Assembly (NCBI GenBank): GCA_023213315.1
Contig: JAKCPI010012755.1
Coordinates: 1 to 64,000, forward strand
Source: Euborellia annulipes
Taxonomy: Eukaryota > Arthropoda > Insecta > Dermaptera > Anisolabididae
Reading direction: 5' to 3'
Length of the DNA stretch: 64,000 bases
Made by a program: the position numbers and the translations under genes. Below, in pieces: positions 34,722 through 45,479 of this stretch; the stretch's first letter is position 1; every line of letters starts with the position of its first letter. Under the pieces are notes generated by a model. That model was not told where the DNA came from. It ran no database searches and was given only the letters and a program-made list of their open reading frames with translations.

Positions 34722-34727
34722 CTGCTG
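34722..34727 (-). other. Tandem CAGCAG (NAGNAG) splice acceptor
   Basis: Directly upstream of the Ala-rich exon the minus strand reads TTCCAGCAG|TTTGCC. Either AG can serve as acceptor, and both keep the frame. The proteins would differ by one Ser between QYG and LPPG. Such tandem acceptors are commonly alternatively spliced in animals; use here is inferred. Confidence 0.6.
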
Positions 34728-35274
34728 GAACCGAAAATACATGGCAACATTGCGATCAGACTATTTGTAGGATTAGAGAATATCGGAATGGGTTTGGGAA
34801 CTGCTTTGTTCTCTCTCTTGGAGTTTATGACTACTTTAGATAGATGATAATCTCCTTTTCAAAACAGGAATTATTGTATTATGTTAACAAATTCTCTATA
34901 ATTAAATTAGTCAGAGTTAAAATCAATGTTTGAAAAACATTTTTTCCTTGCTGTATAGCAAGTAACTAATTGATTTTCTGAACACTTGTTCCTTTAGATC
35001 CGTGTTATTAAAGTTCTCTATAAATTAAAGAGGTAATCCATTAGCGAGTTGTTGACCATTGCTAATATTCCAACTAGTAGAAACAAACTAATTTCTGTAA
35101 TCCATCGTATATTGTTACCTAATAAGAAAGAAAATATGCTTAGCTTATAAATAAAAAAATATTTTTTTAAACCTCATCTCTTTACTTTTGATATAAGAAT
35201 CCGAAAAACACAAATCGACTTTGGATCAACTCAAACTGTAAAATTTATTTGATTTGCTATTTTCCATAAGTTCT

Positions 35275-36225
35275 AATAATTATTATTTTTATTTGAAATT
35301 CCTATCGGGATCCCCGTTTATTTGCCCGAGGTGCTTTCGTGCACGAAGACACACACACCTCAAACCCATGTTTGCCATATACTGCCAAACCTGTGAAGTT
35401 ACATTATTTTCAATCTCTAACTCCTCCTCCTGCGTTCATTTCTAGCTGAACTAATCCTTATTTCTAATTCCATCGCTTTCCTCTTATCTAAACTCTTCTA
35501 TGCTATGAAGGATGTTCAGACGAAAATATTTTATGGGAACGAGTCTTTATAGGATGTTTGCGAGTGGGGAGCCGGAGGATATCTTCTAGGTCTTTTTAAT
35601 TTTAGAAGGACGATTCAAGTCCGTGATTTGAGGGGTCATGGCATGAACCTTCCCAGTACGCAAGATTGTTTGTCATCCAGGCTTCAAAGTTTTGAAACAT
35701 GGTGCCTATAAACATAAGGGAATCTACCATTATAAATGTTTTTAAATTAAGACTAAAATCCTTTATTTTGGAATTACAAAGGCTATCTCTGTAATGTAAA
35801 TTGTATAAGTGTATGAATGTATGTATATTTAACACTCGGAGAGTTATTTTTTCTTTTCTTTTTGTAACTTTTTTTTTGTTCATAAAGAGGACAAGAGTCC
35901 TCAAGAACCTAATAAATATTTCTTATCTTATCTATCTATGCTATGGAGGATGTTCTAATTTGAGGAGAAACTCCCTCAGCATCTACTACTTTCGAAGAAT
36001 GAACGAAGAGAGAACCTTCTTCAAGACAGGATGTCAAAGCAACTCCCTTTCCTAGTTGAGTTGCTTGGGTGCTATTGTTGTGAGATCCAATATTTCAATC
36101 CAGTGCCTGCTTGAGGATTTGTTTACATTAAATAAATATTTTTATTTAATGAAAAAATCCCTCACGCCCAGGATTTAGACACGGATCTTCTTTTTAGAAG
36201 TCGATACCCTAGCGAGCCCCCAGTT
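35275..36225 (-). repeat. Long tRNA-SINE family D, split by a LINE fragment
   Basis: The minus-strand head at 36225 (GCTCGCTAGGGTATCGAC, then a B-box-like AAATCCTGGGCG) is followed by TTCATTAAATAAAAATATTT, CTCCTCAAATTAGAAC and GCCCGAGG/GGGATCCCGATAGG at the 3' end near 35285. It is interrupted at 35518-35935. Other copies are at 37497, 48812, 49186 and 50013. Confidence 0.7.
35518..35935 (+). pseudogene. LINE 3'-end insertion
   Basis: It inserted into SINE D with a 20-bp duplication (CTATGCTATGAAGGATGTTC at 35498-35517; one mismatch at 35936-35955). Broken frames resemble an RT C-terminus (LRGHGMNLP, then INVFKLRLKSFIL in another frame). The 3' end is AATAAATATTTCTTATC. 5'-truncated and dead. 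Confidence 0.6.
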
Positions 36226-37261
36226 CGAATAATGAAATTAATAATCTTAATCTAAAAATAATCTCCCCCGATGTGTTAAAGTAGAAAAATTGATAGGCTC
36301 CTTATTTTTCAATTTTTTTTACTAACCCTATGATGATGTCCAATTTTATATAACCCATCTGACAGAGATATATTCCACCTCACCCTTTTCTCCGTCGCTC
36401 TAATTTATAAGCATTTACGTCAGTGTAATTTTGGCACTCGAAATTATCTAAATTTACCTGGATAACAAATATACGGACAAAAAAATGATTAAAAAAAAAA
36501 AAATTTTTCTTTAGACATCTTGAACATTTTAATTTGTCACCAACGCCCTACATACATTTTCTATTGGCATGATTGACCATGGACTGTGAGGTTTAAGAAT
36601 TGCAAAGGCATTTGACATTAAGCAATTTAAATACATCAAATATACACCAACATACCAACAATTCAAAGTGTCTCTTATATAAATAAAACTCCGAGAATGG
36701 GAGTTTCATTCCCTTGGTTCACAATCATCATTAATTTATAAGAGAAAAAAACTTAATAAATTAACAAAAATTTCTCTTTATTTCAGTGCGGATTCGGAGC
36801 CTCAAAAGTTGCCGATAAAAAATGTCTCCTGCCAGCTGAATTATCAAGTTATTTATATTATGTAAGTTTATGAATCCATATTTTTCTTTTTATACTAGTT
36901 TTTATTCTATGTGTGGTGATAACGAATGTCACAAATTTAAATAAAAAAAAATTACTTTCCCTTTTTATAATATTTTTTACTTTTACCGGTTGGTATCAAT
37001 TCACTTGAGTCGGAGCAAGTGTACAGTACTTGAATAAGCAGTCGAAACATTGTACAGTTATTTATATTCTTAATAAATAATTAATAGAAAATGTGGTCTA
37101 TAAATAAAAACTCTCATAATAACACGAATCAAATTTTTTAAGTCGCTCGATAAGATATTTTATATTTTGTTGAACTTGGAAAGTTATTGGCTCTTTTGGA
37201 CCTGTTATTGCGACAAATATTATATCTTTCAGACTCAAAGAGTATATTATTTTTTTTCTTT

Positions 37262-37398
37262 TTTCGGCATCGAAGGCCATTTGGCTTGATTGGTAGACAA
37301 TTCAATTTAAATAAATTTTTGTCGCATGTGGGACGGGATGCGAACCCGCGACCATTATACAAATGGCCAGCATACTAACCACTACACCAAGGCCTGGA
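37262..37398 (-). repeat. tRNA-SINE family B, complete
   Basis: The minus strand has the A box TTGGTGTAGTGGTTAG, the B box GGGTTCGCATCCC, TTGAATTGTCTACCAATC and the tail AAATGGCCTTCGATGCCGAA followed by A-rich sequence. The clearest B copy. Confidence 0.85.
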
Positions 37399-37496
37399 GG
37401 CAAAATGATTCAAAAACTTGCTTGTGGATCTACAGTATATAGTCTTTGGCTGAGGCGTAAATAAAGTAAAAAAAAAAAAAAAACTGGGTTGTGAAT

Positions 37497-37945
37497 CTTA
37501 TCCCCGTTTATTTATCCGAGGTGCTTCCGTGCACGAAGCACACACACCGGCCTCTGGCCGTAGCCATCTACTGGCACCCCGTGAAGTTACATTATTTCCT
37601 ATCTCTAACTCCTCCTCCCGCGTTCATTTCTAGCATAGAATTAATCCTTATTTCTGGTTTCTTTTATCCAACCTAGAGAGGATGTCCTAGTTTGAGGATG
37701 AACTCCCTCAACACCGACTCCTTTAAGAAATGCATCACTGACTCATCCTTCTTTAGGTCCCTTCCACAGGACGGGACGCCACAGCAACTTCCTCTCATAG
37801 AATTGCCTATTGTGGTTAGATCCACTATTCCAATCCAGGGCCTACTTGATGATTTGTTTACATTAAATAAATATTTTTATTTAATGAAAACATCCCGCAC
37901 GCCCAGGATGCTGTATAGGAGATTGAGGCCCTAGACCAGCGAGCC
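37497..37945 (-). repeat. Long tRNA-SINE family D
   Basis: It shares CCCCGTTTATTTATCCGAGG, CCCGTGAAGTTACATTATTT, CTCCCTCAACACCGACTCC, ATTAAATAAATATTTTTATT and CACGCCCAGGAT with other D copies. The head end is at 37945. Short open frames here are SINE-derived. Confidence 0.7.
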
Positions 37946-38423
37946 TTCTTCATCTTCATTTATTAATAAAATAAAATAAAAAAATTAAAAAAATTATCGC
38001 ATTTATGGGCTTTAATTTGGACTCTCACTGTCCATATTGTTGCGTAGGCCTGCATATATTCCTTCTCTTTTTCTCTTTTTTTTTTTCTCTCTCTTAAAAT
38101 TAATTTTTTTTCTACTCTCATTATTTCTAAAAGTCAAGGTTTTTTTTTTTTTTTTAAAGACATCGATTTTGAAAATTAATTGTCTCTATTCCGAAAGACA
38201 ATTGGTAGAGAAGATAATTTATTCCCATTTCTTCACCCGCCCTAATGGCTTTCGTCTTTATATTAAAATATTAAAACTTGGAATTCAATTTCTATATTTT
38301 ATTCAAACATATATGAATAATTGGCTTCTATTTTATCTAAACATGTTTTTATCATTCTAAAAGGTTTCGACATAAAACCGGCAGCCATATTATTGCATAA
38401 TCTCACCTAGAAAATTATAGAGA

Positions 38424-38428
38424 ATGCC

Positions 38429-38459
<31 letters not shown>
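38424..38459. repeat. ATT microsatellite
   Basis: About twelve TTA/ATT units. The surrounding region 37950-39130 has poly(T) runs at 38060-38160 but no recognised gene. Confidence 0.85.
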
Positions 38460-39303
38460 GTATCGGTAATTCGGCTGAATAGAAAATTATTTCGAGGTCT
38501 ATATATAGCACAGGATCTAGATAAAATTAGGAAATAAGTCAATATAATAAGTATTTATGAATTAAATACAATACTGGAAATAATTTATTTACTCTTACTA
38601 GTAGGTATTTCACATTTTAAATAATAGCCATTATTATTATTTGTTTTCCTCGGTTGATTACCTTAAATTTATAAATAACATATCTTTGTTTAATATATCA
38701 AATCTATTGATATAATAAGTAGATGCAATTTTAGATCTAAATAGTCAATAGGGCGATTGATTTTAAAAATTTCAATTTTATGTAAATGGTTCCATTTTGA
38801 TGGATTTCAATCGACAAACGATACCAGGATTGTTTAGTTTGTTTCTGGAAGATAGGCAACTCAATCGACATACTATCTAATGAATTTTTTGATTAATAAA
38901 TCCACTATTAATTTATTTCCTGGTTTTCACGATATCAAAGAGAAATTTGAACACTTCGCCCCTCCCCCCTTCCCTCTACGTTCATAATTTTTATAATCAC
39001 TTCTCAAATTTATTTTGGCTTTTAGTAGTGATACAATTTTTTTTTATTTTTAGAATTTTAAATTGTTCTCTTCATTTACTAATTTGATTATAATGAATTA
39101 ATTGTGAAATAATGCGAAATTCACTCTCTAAATGAGTGGTTTCCAAACTTTTTGTTACAACGCCTCCCTTAAAAATATTTAATCATATGACGCCTCCCCT
39201 CCCTCTCCTCATTTTGTAAAATAATACAAAAACAAACATTTTTTATTAAGGTGGAGTAAAAAAAAAATTCCAAGACATATGCAGCCAAAATTATTTCTTT
39301 TAT

Positions 39304-39343
39304 TGTGACGTTTCGGCCACTGGTTTAGGCCATCTTCAGAGCC
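39304..39343 (-). ncRNA. Hammerhead-like motif, family I, copy 1
   Basis: CTGAAGA plus T, stem II GGCC/GGCC around TAAACCAGT, then GAA, ACGT and C. Stem I pairing is poor (GGCT against ACAA). A GGCTGCATATG motif lies about 20 nt further downstream on the minus strand (near 39280). Confidence 0.5.
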
Positions 39344-39420
39344 GGAGGTGAGAATAAATGAAATTTTAACTTTCATTCAAAATTTCATTTAATTTTCATT
39401 CAAAATTTCATTCTATGTTT

Positions 39421-39450
39421 CGGCCACTGGTTTAGGCCATCTTCAGAGCC
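39421..39450 (-). ncRNA. Hammerhead-like motif, family I, tandem copy 2
   Basis: It has the same core and stem II as copy 1, 107 bp away in the same orientation. The sequence after GAAAC is ATAGA instead of GTCACA, so the cleavage triplet is gone. Tandem direct arrangement is unusual here. Confidence 0.5.
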
Positions 39451-39990
39451 AGAGGCGAGAGCCTGAGTCATCAGTCATATATGAACCCTGTTATTCAATG
39501 GTGTGTCAAAGACCAAAAAATTCAAAATTGAGTTAAGCATGGAATATTGTTTCAAATGCTTTAATTAATAGTATTTTTTATGAAATATGTCCTAAAAAAA
39601 TTTATTTTTAATGTAAAAGCATAAAATTATTTTTACAATATTTCAATGCAGGATTTTACATTTTTCAATAATGATTTATGTACTTAACATGTTGTTTCGT
39701 AATACTTAATTTGAAAAGAACAATTTTTCATTTATGCGTCAAGTGCAAGACATCGTAAACAACTATACGCTTGAGATATATTGTTGCGTTTATGCCCTAA
39801 GTATTTTCAATTATGAACACCGGCATCGCTATTGTTTAGAGGTATTTAATATAAACTCAAGAAAATATTAATTTTATTTATTTCAAATTTATATATTCAA
39901 TACACTATTACTATATTCCATTTGTTCGAAATTTAATACAAGTATTTCATAGCCTACAAAAATTATCAATAGTTATATTATAATTCATTT

Positions 39991-40770
39991 TTACTTTCTC
40001 GTACCTCTATATATATGTTAATATATAGAGAGAGAAAGTATTGGTTTCATGTCAAAAATTCGATGTCGAGATTTTGATGGATCTTCACGTTTTGAGGTCC
40101 CCTGAATCCAAAAAAGTGGTTTTCGCGACATGGTCTGTCTGTCTGTGTGTCTGTCTGTGTGTGTGTGTGTCTGTGAACAAAATATCTCAAGAACGAAAAG
40201 AGCTAGGAGGTTGAAATTTTATATTTAAGTTAGACACCCCCATGGGACGTGACACGAAGCTTTTGAACAAAATCGACCAAAAAGTACTAGTACTTTACTG
40301 ATGCACTTTTTCAGTTTTTTTCGATTTTCTCAAAATTTGCTCCAACGATTTTTTTTAAAATTCATATATCAACTATTTTTTAGTTGCTCTTTAAAATGTA
40401 TATTCTCATTTTGTGATTGAAATCTTCTGAAGACCACTTTACTCTTGTACTCCATAGAAAAGATAGGAGAAATGGTTGCCATGGTAACAAAATATAAACA
40501 TTTTGCCATACTTATAAATTTTACATCGCCCACGGGGCTTGGAGTAGTTGGTAGCGTGTCTACCTTCTATACCGAACGTCGCGGGTTCGGACCCCAGGCA
40601 GTCCGATAATTTTATTTAAGGCATTTGGATACCAAATGACTTAAATAAGAATGCCTGGACCCCAATATGTATAATACTCATTAACGGATATCGTTTAAAG
40701 TCTTAAATGGCCTAAGTTGCCGAAAAGACTGTGTGAATGTGAGTGTGAATGAGAAAAAAGTGTGAATGTT

Positions 40771-40807
<37 letters not shown>

Positions 40808-40970
40808 ATCTTGAAAATCGAATGTACCGTACTGTCGGAAACTAAATATATCTCGACACAAAAAATCTGGTGTGACAAGCACAGTACACAACTTTCGATT
40901 ACCGAAGGTAAGAGAAAGTTGTGTGCTGTGCGCCAGTCACACCAGATTTTTTACTTTCTTTTAGCCTAAT
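39991..40970 (-). repeat. W hairpin element, split by a SINE
   Basis: A near-complete reverse copy, with the first hairpin TACTTTCTCGTACC...GAGAGAAAGTA, the full body, then after the SINE CTTGAAAATCG to the far hairpin TCTGGTGTGACAAGC...GTCACACCAGATTTTTT at 40867-40951. Confidence 0.75.
40528..40800 (+). repeat. tRNA-derived SINE, family A, full length
   Basis: The head GCCCACGGGGCTTGGAGTAG, the B box GGGTTCGGACCCC, the tail GGCCTAAGTTGCCGAAAAG, GTGAATGTGAGTG and a long poly(A). AAATTTTACATC duplicates at both sides (12 bp). Inserted in a W element. Confidence 0.88.
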
Positions 40971-40997
40971 TCTATAATGTTTTCTATCTTTTCTATG

Positions 40998-40999
<2 letters not shown>

Positions 41000-41051
<52 letters not shown>

Positions 41052-41140
41052 TGAAAGGTTTCCGCGACTGGATGTATGCGAAGATAAGTTTTCTCGGGTT
41101 GAGTCGCGGGACTCAACCCGAGAAAACTTATCTTCGCATA
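41000..41140. repeat. TA microsatellite and perfect palindrome
   Basis: About 25 TA units at 41001-41049 are followed by a palindrome with perfect 31-bp arms at 41075-41105 and 41110-41140 and a GCGG loop. The arms contain GATAAGTTTTCTCGGGTTG. No function is apparent. Confidence 0.8.
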
Positions 41141-42299
41141 TATATATATATAATTTTCCAATTAACAATAAATTAATATCGTTTAATTGAGTTTTAACCA
41201 GTGTGATTTTAACAACCAATAAAAAGTTAATTACCAAATAATATTATATATATTTTTTTCCCTTAAATAAACAAAAATCATTTTTTTTTTTTTTGAAAAA
41301 TGAGAAAATTTTCTCTGAATTCGTAGACGTCAAAATTTAATTTTTTGATATTATTCCTGATAATGAAAATGAAGATGAGGATGAGGATCAGTGCAATTTC
41401 GAAAAGACAACAAAATAAATAATATTAGGTTAGGTTAGGTTGAAGTGGCCGTAATATTAAGTCTATTTCATTATTATAACTTTGATTTACTGTTTCCAAG
41501 CTATTTATTCGGAAATTAATTGATGAGAAAATTTTGTTATCACTTTCTATTTAATTTTAAAATATTAATACTATTTAAAATTGATGAATGTGATTTTGAT
41601 AAAAAGTTTCTATGCTACTAGTATTAAATATAAAGAGACTTTGAAGCATTTTTGCAAATATAATTGGACTTAGAGAATTTTTCAATCATGGGTCATGGGA
41701 CTTTGAAGCATTTTTTACAAATATATATCGCACATAGAGAATTTTGTAAAAATAATTTTTTATATTTTATTTTTTTTCTCTAAATTAGTCATATTTTTAG
41801 AGATAATTTATGAATATCTGCCATAATTACAGTATTTACTTGCACAATTGACAAAAAAAATGATATATAATCTAATAAAAACAATTTAAATCAGAAAAAC
41901 TTTAATGTTGATTTTCTCAAAACTAGATATTTGGTCTTTGACACACCATTGTATAACAGGGTTCATATATCAGTCAATATAGAAATAATTTTGACTGTAT
42001 ATGTCTTGGAATTTTTTTTTTTTTACTCCGCCTTAATAATAATTCCATCTACAAAGACATACGTACCTCACATTAAATTTATATAAAAATATTTTTTTAT
42101 TTATTTATTCCTATTTATAAAACTAGCAATCATATGGAAAATTGCTCGCTATGGTTAACATTCGCGCCTCCCCTTAGACTAGTCTGCGCCTCCCTAGGGA
42201 GGCGCGCCTCACAGTTTGGAAAACGCTGCTCTAAATGAATAATTTGGTTGTCGTTGTGAAATATCATTTGGTCAGAAGGCTGTTCCGTCTGTTCCGTTC

Positions 42300-42565
42300 A
42301 CCTGCGCTAATCTAAGGTGCAACAGGTGGGAGGCGTCTCGGGATTGGTCCGATTCGCGGATTGGCGGATTCCGGTGGCCAATCCCGGAGATGGCTAAGGC
42401 CCGTGGATAATCCTCCAATGGGAAGTGAGGCGCCGCCCGGAGCTGAGATTATCCAATGGAAGCACCGATGGATTGAACGCAGGCGCGGATCGATCCCACC
42501 CTCACCCCCATGGGGGGGGATCACAAAGGACCAAAAGGGACAAGTACGAGATGGCGCCAATCGCC
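42300..42565. promoter_or_regulatory. GC-rich island with six CCAAT motifs
   Basis: About 265 bp of GC-rich sequence in the large intron. CCAAT or ATTGG occurs at 42343, 42360, 42378, 42415, 42453 and 42557. It could be a promoter or enhancer (NF-Y-type spacing), or a remnant of unique sequence. The 30-60-codon frames here show no recognisable protein. Confidence 0.35.
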
Positions 42566-43489
42566 TCATTTTTATTTTTTATTTTTTTTTTCTAAGGGTT
42601 GAGACAAGACAATTTGTCTATTCCCCTTATTATTGATTAATTCCTCAAATAGCACCATTATTCCCTTCCCTTCACTTTTGAATAGGAGAATTCAAAATTT
42701 TTGAATAAATATTGTTAAAATGCAAACAAATTTTGACTTTATTCCAAAAATTAATATTTCTTGAGGTTGCATTTTACTTTTCTCCATAGAGAGAAACAAA
42801 GTCTGAACTTTTTAGGACATGGAAATATTTTGGAATGAGTCAGTCAATTATGATATAAATCTTAGAGACTAAAATACAAAAGTCCAAACATCAAAAAACA
42901 ACATTCTGCAACTTGATCCACGTGCAGTGGCTTGGCAACCTCAAAAACCTGCTAAGAAAAAAAAAAAAAAAAAAAACACTAAAAAAGACGCACTACCAAC
43001 TTTATATAGAGAAAGAGAGATTAAAACAAAACACTTCACACGGTGATTGTCATGACAAATTAAAACGAAACTCAAAAAAAAAGAAAAAGAAAAGAAAAAA
43101 TTAAGTCAAAATCAAACAAATAACCAACCACCACCAAAAAATAAAATAAAATAAAATAAAAATTAAAACAGCCTAATTGAGAAAGTATATAAAATAAATG
43201 GAATGAAACGCGTTAAGTTGCTGCCCATTAGAACTTAGAACTTTCTTTTTTTTTTTACTAATAAAAGGCCACACTTTTGAAAAAGGGTCGCATTTGCTGT
43301 GGTCTGCAAATCCACTGTAGAAGAAAACGCAGCACCCGTGCAAACGCGGGGCCGGCCCGTCCGGCAAATTGATAACATTCCCTTGAAATTTTGATATTTT
43401 TTTTTTTAAAGATTCAATCAAGCGTTTCTTAAACTTTTAATCTCAGCTACAAAATTAATTAATAAATGTAATTCTATTATTCCTATCTT

Positions 43490-43825
43490 ATGATTGAGAA
43501 AGTTGTTAATAATTAAACTTGGAGATAATTATCACTCCCTCTATAAGTCAACGTTTCGGAGTACTAACGACACCTTCTTCAGGAACATGCGGGGTCAATA
43601 ATTAAATGTGGCCTTAATATCATCATAATATTGCACATTGATAATAATGATTTCACAGGTGCATATATAACTGAAAGGCAATCCAGCCAGAAAAAGAAAA
43701 CATTCTTTTATTATGACGAAATTTAATTATTGACCCCGCATGGTCCTGAAGAAGGTGTCGTTAGTACTCCGAAACGTTGACTTATAGCGGGAGGATAATT
43801 ATCTCCAAGTTTAATTATTAACAAC
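43490..43825. mobile_element. Hammerhead inverted-repeat element, family J
   Basis: The arms carry GTTGTTAATAATTAAACTTGG and its complement outside, and a hammerhead motif each: minus near 43547-43586, plus at 43742-43782. The loop region is about 150 bp. The region 42566-43490 has low-complexity A runs but no gene. Confidence 0.65.
43742..43782 (+). ncRNA. Hammerhead-like motif, family J
   Basis: Stem I GGTC/GACT (4 bp, one G-U), core CTGAAGA plus A, stem II GGTGT/ACTCC with one mismatch, then GAA, ACGT and T17. The triplet GUU is a permitted but weaker cleavage site. The minus partner has the same core with shorter stem I. Confidence 0.55.
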
Positions 43826-43854
43826 CTTCTGGGGGGGGGCTGGCATCGGAGAAG

Positions 43855-44025
43855 AGCACAGTCACCACAATCGTTGCGGTTAAGTGATTGGGATCGGTGA
43901 CTCCTAGCGATCAGCGTGTGGAACGTCCCCGGTAGCCATCGATATTATTTTATAGTATTTATAGTATTTTAAAAATATATTATTAGATAAACACCCCTAA
44001 AAGGCCTCTGTTGCCGAAAAGGGTT
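43855..44025 (+). repeat. SINE family E with shared 3' tail
   Basis: TCGGTGACTCCTAGCGATCAGCG and CCCGGTAGCC form the head region, and AAAAGGCCTCTGTTGCCGAAAAGG the tail, followed by A-rich sequence. An inverted second copy lies at 44278-44470. Confidence 0.55.
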
Positions 44026-44277
44026 AAAAAAAAATTATCCACTAAGCTGTTCCCCACCTTGATCTGATCTCCTGTTTAACTTAAAGAGATCATTTAAGTA
44101 AACGTAAGCAGTCTAGGGGAAGATGTGTTTCACATTTGTTTATTTATTTTTTTGCAAATAACGGGGTTGCTTACATAACCATTGAAAAAAGCCGTTTTTG
44201 AGGTTGATAAATTGTTTATTATTGCGGTAGAAGGAGTGGGGGCTAAAACAATAAAAAAATACTTTTTTTTAATATTC

Positions 44278-44470
44278 CCCTTTTCGGCTGCAGAGGCCAT
44301 TAGGTTTTTAATTTATATGTTATATTTTTTAAATGGATAACTTAACCCCAACGGCTACCGGGAGTTTCACACGCTGATTCCTCTAGATCACCCAACTGCG
44401 CTTGACATCGTTTAATCGTAACGATTGTGTTGCTCTATTCATTTGCCAGGCACTCGGGCTTATGTAATAC
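44278..44470 (-). repeat. SINE family E, inverted copy
   Basis: The reversed tail CCTTTTCGGCTGCAGAGGCC is followed by ACGGCTACCGGGAG, CACACGCTGATTCC and TCGTAACGATTGTG, which are complementary to 43865-43945. Confidence 0.55.
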
Positions 44471-44814
44471 TTGAATGACTCAAAAGAAATTCACTAGGCT
44501 TTTTTATGTAGAATTTTTTGAATAAGAAATCATGACGATCTTTGAATAAGCTTCTCACAAAAAAAATCTTTTTAAAAAGTGAGAGTAAAATTTTTCTTCA
44601 ATAACCACTAACCAGTATAAGATGAGCTGCTTAGAAGGGGAGAGGGTGTTGACAAGGGGAGAAGGATTAATAAAGTGAATTCTTCAGTATTTTAAAAGGC
44701 TAAATAGTCAAAAAATGTTCCCTAAATCAGACGATTTTTAACTAGCAATGGAAAAATTTCCCTCTCCATCTCCAAAATAAAGATTGAATATTTGTTATAG
44801 CTGTAGTATTATGT

Positions 44815-45053
44815 TCAAGATGATAAGGAATAAATCCCAAAGAAGAATGCAGCCAAATTTATTTCATTTAATTTTAATAAAAATTCTTAATCACTTGCTG
44901 ACGTTTCAGTTCGGGTTTGAACCATCATCGGAGATGTGATGGTTCAAACCCGAACCGAAACGTCAGCAAGTGATTAAGAATTTTTATTAAAATTAAATGA
45001 AATAAATTTGGCTGCATTCTTCTTTGGGATTTATTCCTTATCATCTTGAACAA
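44815..45053. mobile_element. Hammerhead-like inverted-repeat element, family E
   Basis: Same family as 11099-11335: GTTCAAGATGATAAGGAATAA and its complement at the ends, then GCTGCATTCTTC, CACTTGCTGACGTTTC and GGTTC/GAACC. The core again has CCGATGA. Confidence 0.6.
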
Positions 45054-45224
45054 AATAAAGATAATGAAATGCTTAAGTAAACAAGGCGAAGAGTTAATGA
45101 TTTTCTTATTTTTTGCTGCAAAACTTGGAGCAATGGCGTAGCTACGGGAGGGGGGGGGGACTCAAGCCAAATTTGCTCTAGCAATCTTGCAATTGTATTG
45201 TATTTTAAAAAATAAAATTATTTT

Positions 45225-45390
45225 CTGATGTAGTAGAAGGAGGATAAAAAGAGTGAGCAGCTAATTATATTTTCTTTTATGAGGATGGCCCTAAACAGGA
45301 CCGAAACGTCAGCACTGAGGGTATAATAAAAGAAAATATAATTAGCTGCTCTCTCTTTTTATTCTCCTTCTACCACATCAATTAATCAGC
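45225..45390. mobile_element. Inverted repeat around one hammerhead-like motif, family K
   Basis: The arms GAGCAGCTAATTATATTTTC and its complement surround ATGAGGATGGCCCTAAACAGGACCGAAACGTC. GAAACGTC and a stem II survive, but C3-U4 are lost. GTCAGC is followed by TGAGGG. It sits near hAT-like ends (CAATGGCGTAGCTACGG at 45132; C run at 45445). Confidence 0.5.
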
Positions 45391-45479
45391 TATATTAAAA
45401 AAAAAAAAAAAACTTCAAATACTAAGTATTTTCTGATGTCTCCCCCCCCCCCCCCCCCGAGTATCACTAATTTTATCAG

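Larger units (their letters stand above)
39479..41968. mobile_element. TIR element of 2.5 kb nested in the hAT
   Basis: The ends ATATGAACCCTGTTATTCAATG and CATTGTATAACAGGGTTCATAT are flanked by ATCAGTCAT (39470-39478) and ATCAGTCAA (41969-41977). The subterminal GGTGTGTCAAAGACC is inverted at the other end. It holds a W element, SINE A and AT microsatellite. Superfamily unknown. Confidence 0.65.
39134..42228. mobile_element. hAT-like element of 3.1 kb, composite
   Basis: The ends GAGTGGTTTCCAAACTT and GTTTGGAAAACGCTG are flanked by CTCTAAAT at 39126-39133 and 42229-42236. GCGCCTCCC blocks lie just inside both ends. Most of the length is later insertions: hammerhead repeats (39290-39470), a 2.5-kb TIR element, a W element and a SINE. 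No transposase frame remains. Confidence 0.75.

Noticed and set aside
34530..34742. Cys/Arg-rich frame on the minus strand
   Set aside because: Shadow of the Ala-rich exon; Cys and Arg come from GC-rich alanine codons read out of frame.
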